64,000 nucleotides of DNA from Labia minor (lineage: Eukaryota > Arthropoda > Insecta > Dermaptera > Spongiphoridae), in assembly GCA_963082975.1 (NCBI GenBank), contig OY720350.1:45214734-45278733 (forward strand), written 5' to 3'. Both the position numbers and the translations under genes were made by a program. Below, one piece after another: positions 33,858-47,461 of this stretch. Positions within the stretch are counted from its first letter, which is position 1, and every line of letters starts with the position of its first letter. The notes beneath the pieces were generated by a model. It made no database searches. It was not told the origin of the DNA and saw nothing but the letters and a program-made list of their open reading frames with translations.

Positions 33858-35654
33858 TTCCTGACAAATCGTCAATTGATCATCGAAGGCAACAAGGAAC
33901 CAGAGACTGATTGGCAAGACAGCGAATTTATTATGGAATGTCTTCTTTGGCACAATATTTATCGTAATAGGCATGGAGTTCAACCCTTATCCCTTTGCCC
34001 CCAAGTAAGTATATAATTTTACTTTTTATATATTTATATACATATATAATATTTTATCTTTGAATAATTTGGATAAATTTAACAGTTATGCAGCGTCGCT
34101 CAATCTTGGGCTAATCATTTAGCCCATGAAAATACATTTTATTATCGCACAGATCGAGATATCGGACAAAATCTCTTCTGTCGACCTACGAATACTATTC
34201 AATTAGATGTAACTGGTAAATAAAATAAAAATAATACTTAGAATTTAAATTCTTTTTACAATTTATTCGTTTTAAGGACAAGAAGTGGCTTCCTATTGGT
34301 ACAGTGCCGTTCGTCAATACAATTTCCTAAAAGAGCCTGATGTACTACATACGAATGTAAATGCAGGCCACTTCACACAACTAATTTGGTCAAGTACGAG
34401 ACTACTTGGTTTAGGAAAGGCAAGAAGTCGAGCCGGAAAGGTATCATATCCGATGTTAAGAAAAAAGATTCATTATTTGAAATATCCAAATAGTTTTAAT
34501 TGATAAATTGGGTAATTACAATTTTTCTCCTAAAAAATAGATAATTAGTTATTCAAGTGGATATTAATATTGTATTCAAATTAACAGAACTTGGTTATTT
34601 TTATAATAATCCAAATTCATCTGAGTTTAGATATGTATATCTTCAATACTCTATCATCTGAACATAGATATAAAATTTAGAATTAATTAATAAGCCTAGG
34701 TAATCAAAGCATATTAAAGAAATCTTATCTTATTATGCTAGCTAAAATTGTTTGTTTGTATGTTTGGCCATGGGTTCTCAAAAACCGCTCTAACGATTTT
34801 TTTGAAATTCACACTAGATATAGTATTTATAAAGAAAAATTGAGTTTTATTGATCACATCTCAGGAAAAATACATCTTCATTAGTTTTTTCTTAATTTAA
34901 ATTTATATATAGATGACGTCACAAATGACATCCATATTGAAATTTGACTCCCGCCTTTTTTTAAAGGATATTGTATTAATATTTTTTTATATTTAAAATA
35001 TTTTAAAATTTATTATTTAATTTCGAAATAAAATTAAAAATAAATATTTTAATAATATTTTATAATTATAAATTACAAAATATATTTATCATTCTTCCAA
35101 CAAAAAAAAAAAATATTCATACACTTAGAAACATAATAATACATATTTATGTATTATTGAGGACCCCAAGTCCCATTTAATCAGATTGATGCAATGATGC
35201 AACATTTAATAATTGTAATAAATAATTAAAGAATTGTATATCAATATTTTTTAAAGGGTCGAGCGAGAGCTCGGTGTCCCAGGTATTAATATTACCAGCC
35301 AACCCCAATAATAATGATTTTTTTTTAACTTAATTACCGAGCCGAGTTATAACGATTAATGAACCATATCTCTTGAAGAATAACATTTGGTAAAAAGATG
35401 AACATTTAAAAAAAGAAGAGTATTTTATAATCTCTATATAATCTTTATAATAAAATTGTAATTGATTTGATTTTTTTTTACAGGTATTGGTAGTGGCGCA
35501 TTACAAACCTCCTGGGAATATCACTGGACTATTCCAACAGAATGTACCACCACCCTTGGAACCTGCAGCCAGTTCTTCTGGATTGGGTCCCACTCCTGGG
35601 ACCATTAGACCTGGCGGCAGTGAATCTGGCAGTGATGGCAGCTGTCCCTCGTAA
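33858..35654 (+). CDS. GAPR-1-like CAP-domain protein, four 3' exons
   Basis: Exons 33858-34004, 34086-34215, 34277-34440 and 35484-35654 (TAA); phases 0, 0, 1 and 0 at their starts join cleanly to about 203 residues. CAP superfamily landmarks in order are MECLLWHNIYRNRHGVQPL, SVAQSWANHLAHEN, DIGQNLFCRP, GQEVASYWYSAVRQYNF, AGHFTQLIWSSTRLLGLGKA and VLVVAHYKPPGN. The pattern is closest to GLIPR2/GAPR-1, an intracellular CAP protein of Golgi membranes, rather than to secreted venom-type CAPs; no signal peptide or Cys-rich tail is seen. The usual GENL reads GQNL, so one of the conserved cavity acids is replaced by Gln. A Pro/Gly/Ser-rich tail (PPPLEPAASSSG) follows the domain. The start lies upstream; the first visible exon opens at TTTAG|TTCCTG, so at least one 5' exon is missing or is the 14875 exon. 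The last intron holds an F3 repeat. Confidence 0.9.
34731..35345 (+). mobile_element. F3 repeat in the last intron of the CAP gene
   Basis: It begins TTATTATGCTAGCTAAAATT, then CCATGGGTTCTCAAAAACCG, CTAACGATTTTTTTGAAATT, GATGACGTCAC, an AT-rich middle, and a GC-richer end with GGGTCGAGCGAGAGCTC, GGTAATATT-like AGGTATTAATATTACCAGCC and ACCGAGCCGAG. The same order appears on the minus strand at 52240-53030. No coding capacity. Confidence 0.7.
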
Positions 35655-35814
35655 TCAATGAACCCCAAAACAAATCTTCCAAAATTCAAGCAAAATGCCA
35701 AAGAGAGCGAGCAACAAGCCAGTATTATTCCTTAGGCTATAAATCAACTTTAGAATGTAGCTCCAATTACATTCGTTATTGATACACAATTATTTTATAC
35801 CTTTACCAAAAGCA

Positions 35815-35820
35815 AATAAA
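35815..35820 (+). terminator. polyadenylation signal AATAAA for the CAP gene
   Basis: AATAAA about 160 bases after the CAP stop codon; it is the first good hexamer downstream. Confidence 0.5.
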
Positions 35821-38607
35821 TTAATTTACATATATTTTGAGAGTATAAAACATACAAAAGTTCTGTTTAAAATATTTCAAACATTCCTACTAATTGATTA
35901 AGTATTTAGCTTATAAGCTGACAAATAAATCAATTATAAATAAAAAAAATTATAATTTAAAATCCAACAAGTAGATATAATTCTTTATTATATCTAATAT
36001 AATTCTCTTCTAATTTTTTTTTTCAAAGGGAGTTTGTATCAATATTTCCTTGAATGAAAATTCATAAAAAATCATAATAGAAAACATTCGAAATGCTTTT
36101 CTATTTCTTATTGAGAGATGTTTTATATTTTCTCTCTTTTGGTATTGGTATTATCTTATTCATCAATTATTAAATAAAGAAAAGTTTTAAATAAAGAATT
36201 TGATTATTTCGATTTCATTAATAGTCAAAATATGTATAGTTATATACATATAAAAACTTATTTTGACTAATCATTTAATGAGAAATACAAAATATTGAAT
36301 GACTTAAGTTTATTTTTGAACAAAAATAAGAATTTCTTGCTTTTATACACATGAATTTCATCAATCTAAGACTTTCTTAGGCTTAATATGAATAATTATA
36401 ATCAGATTTTAATTAGTTAAATTTAAATTCAAATTTTAGAATAAATCAAATTATTAAGTATTTAATGATTTGTTTTTATTTATGAATTATATTTATTTGA
36501 ATCATTATTTCAAAATTTATCTCACCTGATTTTTGAATTAAAGTTAAACTAAATATACAATTAATAATTTAATTATTGTAAATATATGTGTATAAATGGT
36601 TTTTTTTTTTGATTTTAACAAATAAAATTTACTTTATATTAAAATAATAATCATAAAATGTAACATTAAATGACACATTAAATGTATAATAACATTAATT
36701 CGACAAAGAACAAAAAACTTTTCTTTATTTTTCTTTATGTTTTCTTAAAATTAATTAATTAAAAATAAATAAATATTTTTAATATAAAATTGAATCGTTT
36801 TAGATCATATGAAATGATTTATAATTGAAAAAAAAAAAATACTTTATTATTTTGATTGAAAAATATACTGAATTACATTTTTGGCTTTTCCAACTATAAA
36901 GATAAAATTTAGGATTTAATAATCTTTCTGCTTTTCTATTTAAAAATAAATTTAAAAATATTAAATTTAACAAACAAGCAAATGCTAATTGATAAGACTG
37001 CAAAGTTAATTGACTTGATTGTCTTGTTCTTGAAAAGAATCAAGCGATCTGTAGCATTATTATGATATAGAAGGCCTAAATCTAATCAATCTACTCTTAA
37101 AAAAAATTGGTAGATTTGAGAATGGAAATAGATTGGACTATCTGATAGCAATTTAAATAGTTTCATATTTAAATATAGATATTTAAAGTTTTGTCAGTGG
37201 TGAGTGTATTTTAATCCTTCCAAAATATCTTGCCTCATTAATATAATAAAGAGATGTGGTTAGATATTTTTCAGAGGGTATATTTTATTTGTCATGGATA
37301 CCTATATTAAAATATGCTCATAGCCTTACATTAAATTTATTTTTATTTTCATAAAGGTATGTTTTTTTGGGAATACAATAAAAATTTAGAAAACCAATTT
37401 TTAATCTTCAATATTTTTGAAAAGTTTTTAAATTAAAAAAATTCAAAATATTAAATTTTTAGTCTTTTCATTATTTATTCAATAATTACAAAAATAATAT
37501 AGAATTCATTTTTTTAGATTTATTGTTATTGATTATTTGTTCTCAAAAATTTGGTTCAAATATTTCATTTTTTAAGTAATACATCTAGCAATTTTAAGTT
37601 CTATGTGAAATTTAAAAAAATATTTTTTTTTTATAATGAATAACAATTTACCTAAATTTAATTTTGTTTTTCATTTATCTTTTATAGAAATTATTTTATA
37701 AATCATTTTGTAATATTGTCAGATAGGAAAAGTTGGTTTCAAGCACATGTTCAAAAATAAACGGGAAAATTAAATCAATTTATTATATATATAAATATTA
37801 TAAAAATGCCTCTAAGCTATTTGCTTTTGCTAGGAAATATAAAATAAAAAAAATGCATTTTGAAAAAATGGCCAATTTAGAAAAATTTAAATTCTATTAT
37901 AATACAAAAAAAAAAAAGCATTCGGGCAATCAATTATATAATAATGTTAAATGACAATCTTTTCATAATTAAAAATAAAAACAAACAAATATATTAAGAA
38001 AATAAATAGATAAGAAAAAATATTAAATAAAGATACGAAAAAAATATTATTTTTGCACTTTTTCTCGAATTTTCACTTTTATACATTTTTTGCACGCGAT
38101 AAATATTATTAGAAAATATAAAATGATTGATTAACTTTTAATATAAGAAAAGAAAATTAATTCAAATTTGATAATTATAATACATTTATAAATGTGTCTT
38201 TTCGTTGGATACTCAAATGATTAGAGAAGAATTGTAAAAGAAATTTATAATTAACATAAATAACAATTTATAAAATATATAATATGTATATTTTGGCTAA
38301 TTATTGATAAAAGTTAAAAAAAAAAAATAATTATTTCAAACTATTTATCAATTTGTTCAATTCAATTTTTTTTCTCTCTCAATATATATTCATTTATATA
38401 ATATGTTTATCATATAAATTCAAATAAAAATATATATTCTCTATGTAATATTTTTTAATTATTTTTCTGATTTTTTAATTATTTATTACATATTTGTTTA
38501 TTATATTCTTATTTATGCTTTAAATTTTTATATAAATAAGTTTATTAAACTTAGTAAGAATTTATTAATTATTTTCATGAAAATATTTATATATTAATTT
38601 AAAATCT

Positions 38608-38663
<56 letters not shown>

Positions 38664-39768
38664 ATAGCCAAAATGATGTTTAACCTTTAATCATTTGAGC
38701 AGTACTACATATACACCTAGAATCATATTAAATTTATATACTTAAATGGAATAATTAATGGACACGTGATATTTTGTGAATTTCATAAAATGCAAAATAT
38801 ATATGTAATACTCGTCTATATATATATTTAAATGGAAGAAATGAATTTTATATACATATATAAAAATTTGTTTATTTTAATGAAATAGAAACTTATACTA
38901 CTTCTATAAGAATTATAAATTGTTGAATTTTTACATTTTCTTTTTTTTTTTTTTTTTTTATTTATATTTTTTAAAATATTTTATTATTATTAATTATTAT
39001 TATATATAAATATTATATATTGTTCATAAAAATTGTTTATAAGGCTTTAATAATATTTTAAGCTTTGTTTCATTTATTTTTTGAGAAAATAAAATATATT
39101 ATATATACTATTTTTTTTTTTTTTTATAATTTTCTTTATTGAATATTCATTTTAAGATTAATTAATTTAAGATTAAAAAAAGTTTAATTGCATAGTCTTA
39201 AGCGGTGATCTCAATATTCTCACTATGATCGGGATCAGTGTCCTCATTTTAATTCTCAAACAAAAACATTGACCTCAATTTTTTCAAATTTTATTTATAT
39301 TAAATTATATATAGGTTTGTGATATTCGGGAAATAGGATAATTAATGAAAAGTGAATAAAACAATTATATTTATGTATTATTATTTATTGTATAAAAATA
39401 TAGATGTAAAATTTAAAAAGTTAAACTTATCACGAAGTACAATATATATTTTGAATATACTTAAAATACAATTTCCCGACAAAAATGGGATATTCATATA
39501 TATTAGTTTATATCTAATATGGGCCTTTATAAACTGTACAAATATTTATAATAATAATATAAAAAAACCTAATTAATATAATACATTTTTATTTAACATT
39601 AGGGATTTTGACATAAATAAAATTTACATAAAAATTAGAAATATGGTAAATTAATATTTTTCTTATTAACTATTAAAAAAAATTAAGACTAGCACATCTA
39701 TATATTTAAATTTAACTTTTTTTTATGTTTACCCCTTAATTATATAAGAATATAAGAAAGATTTACAA
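35821..39768. other. 4 kb convergent intergenic region, extremely AT-rich
   Basis: This lies between the 3' ends of the CAP gene (+) and the nrf-6-like gene (-). It is mostly homopolymers and TA-rich DNA. Frames such as 36800-37003 (-), 37733-37954 (+) and 39352-39576 (+) are Lys/Asn/Ile/Tyr-rich and look accidental. No repeat with defined ends was found. Confidence 0.5.
38607..38662. repeat. (AT)n microsatellite, about 54 bp
   Basis: An uninterrupted run of alternating A and T inside the convergent intergenic region. It is a likely site of length error in assembly. Confidence 0.9.
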
Positions 39769-39774
39769 TTTATT
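39769..39774 (-). terminator. polyadenylation signal of the nrf-6-like gene
   Basis: AATAAA on the minus strand, 54 bases after the stop codon at 39828-39830. Confidence 0.5.
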
Positions 39775-39827
39775 TTTTTAAATTTCCAATATTAATAATT
39801 CAAATTGTTTTGTTGTTTGTGAATAAT

Positions 39828-42800
39828 TTATGCTCTCAATCTTGCTGATGGATCAAAATATTCTGTTTTTGAATTGGTGGGTGAATTCATCATATCATTA
39901 ACAAAAGCCTGATTGTCTAAACCACGAGAGAGTTTATTCACTGGTACACTAGATGGCAGCTCCTGCTCGATTTCTGGGACTATACTTTCTTTACTCGAAG
40001 AAAGAGAGGAATTCGTCTTATTATCTAAATCAGAAAAAAAACAAAATAAAAAAAGATAGTTAGTGATTATATGGAACAGCTTATAAGTGAAAAATAATAA
40101 AACAATTAATTATTTTATTTTTTGGAGCATTTATTATTTTAAAATGACAACTTTTCATTTTTTTATTAAAGTTGATGATAAACTAAATGTCCTATATTCT
40201 TTATTTATTGTGTTATTTTATTCATATTTGTGAAAATTTTTGAATGTATATTTTCCACTTTGATTCATAATAATATTCATAATAACGAACAATTTTTCAA
40301 TTATTATATTATATTTTTATTGATTTTATTTTATTTTATTTTATAGTTTTATTGAAAACTATTTTTTATAATATAAATTTATAATTGTATATAAAAATAT
40401 TCATATGTAGTTATTAAAATTTATTATTCGGATAAGAGATTGCTAATTTTCAACTTCTTATAAATTCATAGTTGTATATGAGTTATTGGGGTTTTCAACA
40501 TTTCTCGTTAACCATAAATGAACTCATATACTATTATAAACTAATGGAATGTTTATTGCATCTTCTGAAATATTAATTTATATAACCCATGATTTATCTT
40601 AATGGTGTCTAGTGAATATGCAACTCATTAGAAATTGAAATAAATTGAATAAAAATGGTTTTATATCATAATTCCTTTCCTTGAAAGTTTATTACCCCAT
40701 TCATTTCATTATTCTCTCTTCAATTACTTGTATTTTTAAATTGAATAAGTTTAATGAAAAACTAATCTTTAAGTTAATGTTAACGTAGCATATAGTAAAT
40801 AAAAACAAATGGTCTATGAATAAGAGAAATCGGAAATAAATAAATATAATAATAATAATAATTAAATGTAATAGAAAAATAATTAATCAAGGGGTGGAAT
40901 AATAATTAAAAAAAATTTCTAAAAAATTTTATTATTATAAATAAAATAATAATAAATTTTTATTTAACTAAATATTTCAAATTACCAAATCAATAATAAT
41001 TTTAATTAGATATGAAAATAGAAATATTTTACAATAGTTCTAAAATAGAATAAAAATAAAAAAAAAATGTTTTATTCTCGAATAAAAATAAAAAAAAATG
41101 TTTTATTCTCGAATAAAAATAAAAAAAAATGTTTTATTCTCGATAATTGAAATTGAAATTGACAATATTTGCTTGTATTAAAGTTTGAATTTAAATATTA
41201 ACTATATTCGTTCATTCTCCTGTTTTTTAATAAAGGAAGGTAGGTATTTATTTATATTTATATTGACATTTGCGTATACGTTTTATTTTCTCTTTTTGTT
41301 TATATTGTAATATCCAGCCCAAAAATAAATATCATCCTTGTTATCTCATTTTTATTAGAATAGTAATGTGTTCAAATGAAAATAAATCAATAATCAGTCA
41401 TCTGACTTAATTAAGTTAATCCATAAGTCCTACGCTTCTTCGTCATTATAATAATTATTAATTAATATTTATTCAATTCATATGATTCAGAGATAGAATT
41501 AAAGAAGTTGGTTAAGTTAATTTTATAATCAGTAAAAAATAATTAAACGGGATTCTCTTAATAACACATTTATTAAATATTTTTATTAAATACTTATCTG
41601 TTAATTAAATATTTAAATTGAATGAGGTAAAGTTGTATAATATTTATAGAGAATATTAAAAAAAAAAAATTAATTGTAAATAATATTTTGCTTAAGAAGA
41701 AATAACTCTTATGCAATCAAAATTAATAATAATCAAATTTCAAAAATTATTCATTCTCTTAACTTTCATTCATCATTGCAAAGGTCAAAGATCTTGTCAT
41801 TTAAAATTCCTGACTATGACAACTGCCTTAACCAGGAAAATCTTTTACATCACTTTCACCGAGTTAATCACGCTTATACGGTGGTCCATAATCCACAACG
41901 TGTAAATCAATATATAATATATAGTAGAGTATATTATAGATTCAAGTAAAATAGACAAAAAGAAATTATTAAAAAAAAAAAAAAATCAATCAAATATTGA
42001 TTATTAAATATTATGAAAGTGAAACTGAAAATTTATATAATTGAGAATTGCAAATAATAATTTTCACTTATCAGGTATAATTGATTGTCTGATTAATTTA
42101 ACTATTATTATTATTATTATTATTTGCGTTTGGACCATCTGGGATCACGCAAAGCTCCCACTTTGTGGTTGCTTAATTTTTGAAGTAATCCTGCTGGTGC
42201 AGGGTTATTTAGAACCAGGCTTGTCAGTTCCTGGAGCGGGAGGCAGCTGATGTTAAATTGAATTTATTAGCAAATTTTTGTTCTTAGTTGGAATCGAACG
42301 CCGACTTCATGTGTAGAAAATTGTCACTATACACACACGGCTAAGCTGCCTCCTTTAACTATTATTATTATTATTATTAAATCAATATACTTACTTTGTG
42401 ACAGATAATGTTTGTCAATTTGTTGAATTGGTGCTTCAAAAATAAGATGTAAAACTAAAGCTGCTATATAAGCCAAACCAATTTCGCCAAATATCACCCA
42501 AGTCTAAAAATGAAATATTTATTATTATAATTGTATACACTAAATAAAATTTTACTTTTAAATTTATTCAAATGGAGATTTTTTAAAATTTTTTTTATAA
42601 ATAAATATAAAATGTAAAACATATTAAAAAAAATGATCTTTACATTATATGAAATAAACATTTCAGTGGTTCATAAATCATAATCAGTCTAAATAAAATA
42701 TTTTATACCTTATAAATAAAAGATGGATTTGAAATATTAATATTATATTCGATAAATAAAGATCACTCGATTTAATGAATATTTTTTTTAAAAAAAATAT

Positions 42801-45800
42801 TTCTTTTATTTTATTTAAAAAACTTTATATATTAATATAATTTAATTTATTATAGATAAATTTATTTTAAAAATAAAAATAATTTCTTTATTTTATTTAA
42901 AAATATAAAAAAATTATTAAAATTTTATTTTATTATAATTTATTTCATTAGGATTATGATAAAAATAGATAGATAATAGATAAATAGATAATTAACTTAC
43001 CACTCGGCCTATGTCCATATATTCGGGTGAACGAATAGATCCTGTTGTATATAACTGTACTACACTATGAATAATAAATACACTATAACTCAGTCTACTT
43101 AAAGGCACTATTAAATCCCAATCCAAAATATGTTGAATTGATATCCCTGAAAAAAATAAATAAATATGTTTATATAAAAATAATATATCCCTATCAAAAT
43201 ATGAAAAAGAAAAGCAAAATAATTTTAACATACTAAAATATAATATAAAATATATTAATTAAAATTTAATTAATTCAATATCTTAACGAATATTAAATAT
43301 GAATATTTTAAAGTTAAATGGTAAGTCATCAGCCATTAATTTATTACTTTAAATTAATTAAAAATATGAAAATTAAAAAAATGTAAATTGAAATTATTTT
43401 AGGAAACAAACAAAAAACTATTAATTTATTATTTTTTCAAAAGAATAATATAATTAGTAGAATTTTTCAATCTCACAAAAAAAAAACAACTAATTATAAC
43501 TAAACTAACTAATGATATTTTACATATCACCACTAATCATGTACTTTGTATTGGTTTTATCCTCGAAAAAAATCATCTTTATTAGTTTTTTCTTAATTTA
43601 AAATTATATGACGTCATCCAGCTATTCATGACGTCACAGTCTGGTCTTGCATATATATTATTAATAAAATAAAATTAAAAATATTTATGTTCTATCCATA
43701 TCTGTTTTTGATTACATTAATAGATATATTAAAATTATTTGAAATTGTTTCTGTAGCTGGAAATTAATTTACTTCAAACCGTCGATCGGTTCAAACTTGG
43801 CCACAGGTCAACTTATTTTTTTTATGTTTTTACATATGTATTTTGTATTTGTAGTCAAGGGAATGTAAATCGAATAAGATAAAAACATAAATTTACCGGC
43901 ATTTTTTGTAGAAGCTACAAAAACCACCCAGCAAAGAGCGAGACTCCAGGGGAAACGATGAACTGCTGCGTAAAGTGCCGCTGTCCATTGAGGTAAATGC
44001 CATTCGGGTTGATAAAAAGGTATCAATGCAAACATGGAACCGCACATAAATATTGCAGCCACCCCCCATCCTATATATACACGCATTCTAGGCAAATGTA
44101 TCTTTTGAGGTGCCACATCTTGTTGATGCACAAACCAGGCAGCTACAGCGCCAATAATATAAGGAATGGCACGAGTGTGAGAGGGGATATAAGTGATGCG
44201 AAATGTTGGATCAGCATTTAAGTCGTTCAACACACTAAAACATTAAAATTACATCTTTTAAAAGAATTTCAATTTATTAGATTATACATACTTAATTGCT
44301 TAATATCTCATTTTTTTTTTATTTTCAATATTAAAATATAATTAAGAAAGAAAAAAAAAACGGAGGAATTATTACAAATACTTACTTAGTATGAGACATA
44401 AGATTGGGGTCAAGATTATTAAATAAAGTACTAAAGAAGAGAAATGCTGCCGATGCAGCAGATAAAATGCCAGCAATTATAAATCCAATCCGAGGACGAT
44501 AGTGTAGGGTGAGAATAACAATTGGCGTTAATATAAAGAAATGCAAATCACATGCTAAATGCCACGACTGGAACATACACTAAAAATAAAAACAAAAATA
44601 AAAACAAAAATAAAATCAAAATTATATATATATATACATATATATGCTAGATATGTTATGACAAAAGACAATAGTCAGAATTTACTAAATGTATTTTAAA
44701 ATTTGAAAAATTTATTTAGTTTTTTAAGTTATATTAAAATTACTTTAATTTTTTAGTTACCTATTTAAATTATTTATTTTAATTTTTTGTTTAAATGATA
44801 TTTATTTAATTATTTATTCAATGCTCAATAGGCACCCTTTTACACTACTAATTAAGCATCTTATTTTTCAAAATACACATCCTATGCAAGTAAAGTGCCT
44901 ATCAAGCTGGTTATATAAATGAGGTGAATGAACAGTAGAACGGGTCCTATCAACCTTTACCTTAAATTTTTTGATACACTGCTTTTGTCCCGGAAGCTGG
45001 GTTCATCCCATAGACCCAAGGAACTTGAACCCGGGACCATGAGGATGTTTGTTAATGCGGTTAACCCCTAGGCTGCGTGGTGTCTTAACACCTTATTTAT
45101 CTTAGAATTAATTTTTATTTATTCATTTATTATTTTAATCGCAATCAATTTTTATTTATTACATTATATACTCTAAATTCTGGGTAGAATCTCTTTTGAT
45201 GGATAATTATATCATGGCAACCTGGTGCCCGCGAAGGCATTTCAAACTTTTGAAAATTTTTCAATTTTTTTCAACATGGTTCTTAAAAAAAAAATAAAAA
45301 TAAAAAAAGGTAAGATGATTTTGCGATGCTCTGAAACATTTTCGATTTTTCATAATTGCCAAGTGTGTCGACCCCTGTTATATTATTTCAGAAATGTGCC
45401 CGTCTATTGAAAAAGGTTGCCGACCCCTGACTTGGCACATATGGTCTTTGAAGTAGAAGTGCCTTTAAACCACAAATAATAATAATAATAATATATGCTT
45501 TTTAATAGAAATAAATAAGTATATTAAATGTTATTAATGTATATATTATTGTTATTAAAACTTATTAAAAGTCACAACTAATATTTAATTATTATATATA
45601 ATAATATAAGGGGTCATAACCCTCTCCTTCGGATTTTGAAATAAATAGGAAAAATTAACTACTCTCTTAATATTAATTAATTAAATATATTTATAATATC
45701 AAAATTGAACAAATTTTAATTTTGTGAAATAAATAAAATCAATTCAAACGTATAAAAGGAAATTTTATTAGAAAAAAAAAAAAAATAAATTAAAAAATAA

Positions 45801-47430
45801 AAAAACGAAACTTATTTAATTTTGTTCCCTTACATTTTTGTAAAAATAAATAAATAATATATATTTTATTTTTTGATGTCAAGTTTAAATCATGTTGTGT
45901 CTTTTTTCTTTTTTTTTTTAATTTTTTTATAATTAAATAAAAACTTGTTGGTTAAATATTCATATCTAATTTTGAAGAAATAATTATGTTGATGTTTACT
46001 CTCAGTTCTAAAATTTATATTATTTAAGTTTCACTTGGGTATCCACAAATAAATTATGCATTATAAAGCACGGCATGAAACCACATTTCTCTTATCGATG
46101 TTGATATAAATTCAATAAATTCTCTCAAGTATTTCTCTGTTACTCCTTTATTATAAACTTATGTCTCAGTTGCTTTTGGCTTCACATCTCTCTGAAGGAA
46201 ATATTTCTATCTTTAATAAACACATTAAGAAATAATCATTTTCGTTCAAAGTAAAAGTAACTAAGAGAAGGGGTTGAAAAGTCATTAAACCTTTCTAGTA
46301 AAGAGCAAAACATGAGATATAAAAAGAGCCCTTATGCGCTCAAAGTTTGCCAACAGGAAAGAACAACAGTTTCCCTAATAGCATATTTATCAACTCCTGT
46401 TGAAAAATTAATAAGAAAATAACTTTAAAAATCAATATTTAATAAAAAAAAATCATTCATTAAAGATTTTTTAAACTTTTGTTAATAAGTAAGAATTTTC
46501 AAAGCGTTTGATTTTTTAGAATCGGTTTCTAAAATACAAATAATACAATTTTGAATTTTTAAAATTGATATTTCTGTTTATCTCAATGAAGAAGATTTAT
46601 TTAATAATAATATAATATATGAAGGTAACAAAAAAAAGAGTAGTGCTTTTCTTAACAGCATTAATATGTGAATTAAAATTTAAGAAATTAATTTTTAAAC
46701 GATAAAAACATAAAACTGACATTTAAAGTTAATTTGGTATTAAAATTTAATTTCTTTAATTTTGTGATTCATATATTAATCCTGTTGAGAAAGGATGTTA
46801 GACTTGCAAATAAAAATGTTTATGCATTTACCAAATAGTTTACCTACATAAATTCAAATGATTTTGACAAAAATTTATCAACATGCAACATTAATAAAAA
46901 ATATTTTCTCTTCATTTAATATTTAATGGAAGTTTTTGGTTTACTAATTGATAATTGAGTTAGTAATTTTATTATTTATTTGTTTTAAAAGGAAAAATAT
47001 AAAGTTACTTATAATTAATAATTTTTAATTTTAAAAATTGAAATGTATAATATATATGCTGGCAAAATGAATAATATAAAAATATAAAAAAAATACAGTT
47101 ATATTAAAAACAAAATTAATAATATTAAATATATATTTTGAAAGAATATTATTTTTATTTGTTTCAATAATTACCAAGTCAGGTGTGTTTATATAGTTGT
47201 TGATGTAAAGCAAATTGGTCCACCAATTGGATGCACAACGTAATTTCTCCCGAATAGCTCGGGTCTTCCACATTGGACCAGATCCAAGTAAATCCAGAAG
47301 AGTAGCATGGAACCCAACAATAAGCATATATACTGGAGTGAGTCTATGAGAAAATAAATTATATATTTACACATGTAATCAAAATAAAGAATACATTTGT
47401 AATTAATAATTGATGAAGGAATTGAATTAA

Positions 47431-47461
<31 letters not shown>

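Noticed and set aside
36800-39576. Several 65-75 codon frames in the convergent intergenic region
   Set aside because: All are dominated by Lys, Asn, Ile, Tyr and Phe, as expected from AT-rich random sequence, and none has splice partners or similarity.
41711-41905. Small plus-strand frame with a signal-peptide-like start (FILLTFIHHCKG)
   Set aside because: The remainder has no mature secreted-peptide features, the frame lies antisense in an nrf-6 intron, and AT-rich DNA often yields hydrophobic starts by chance.
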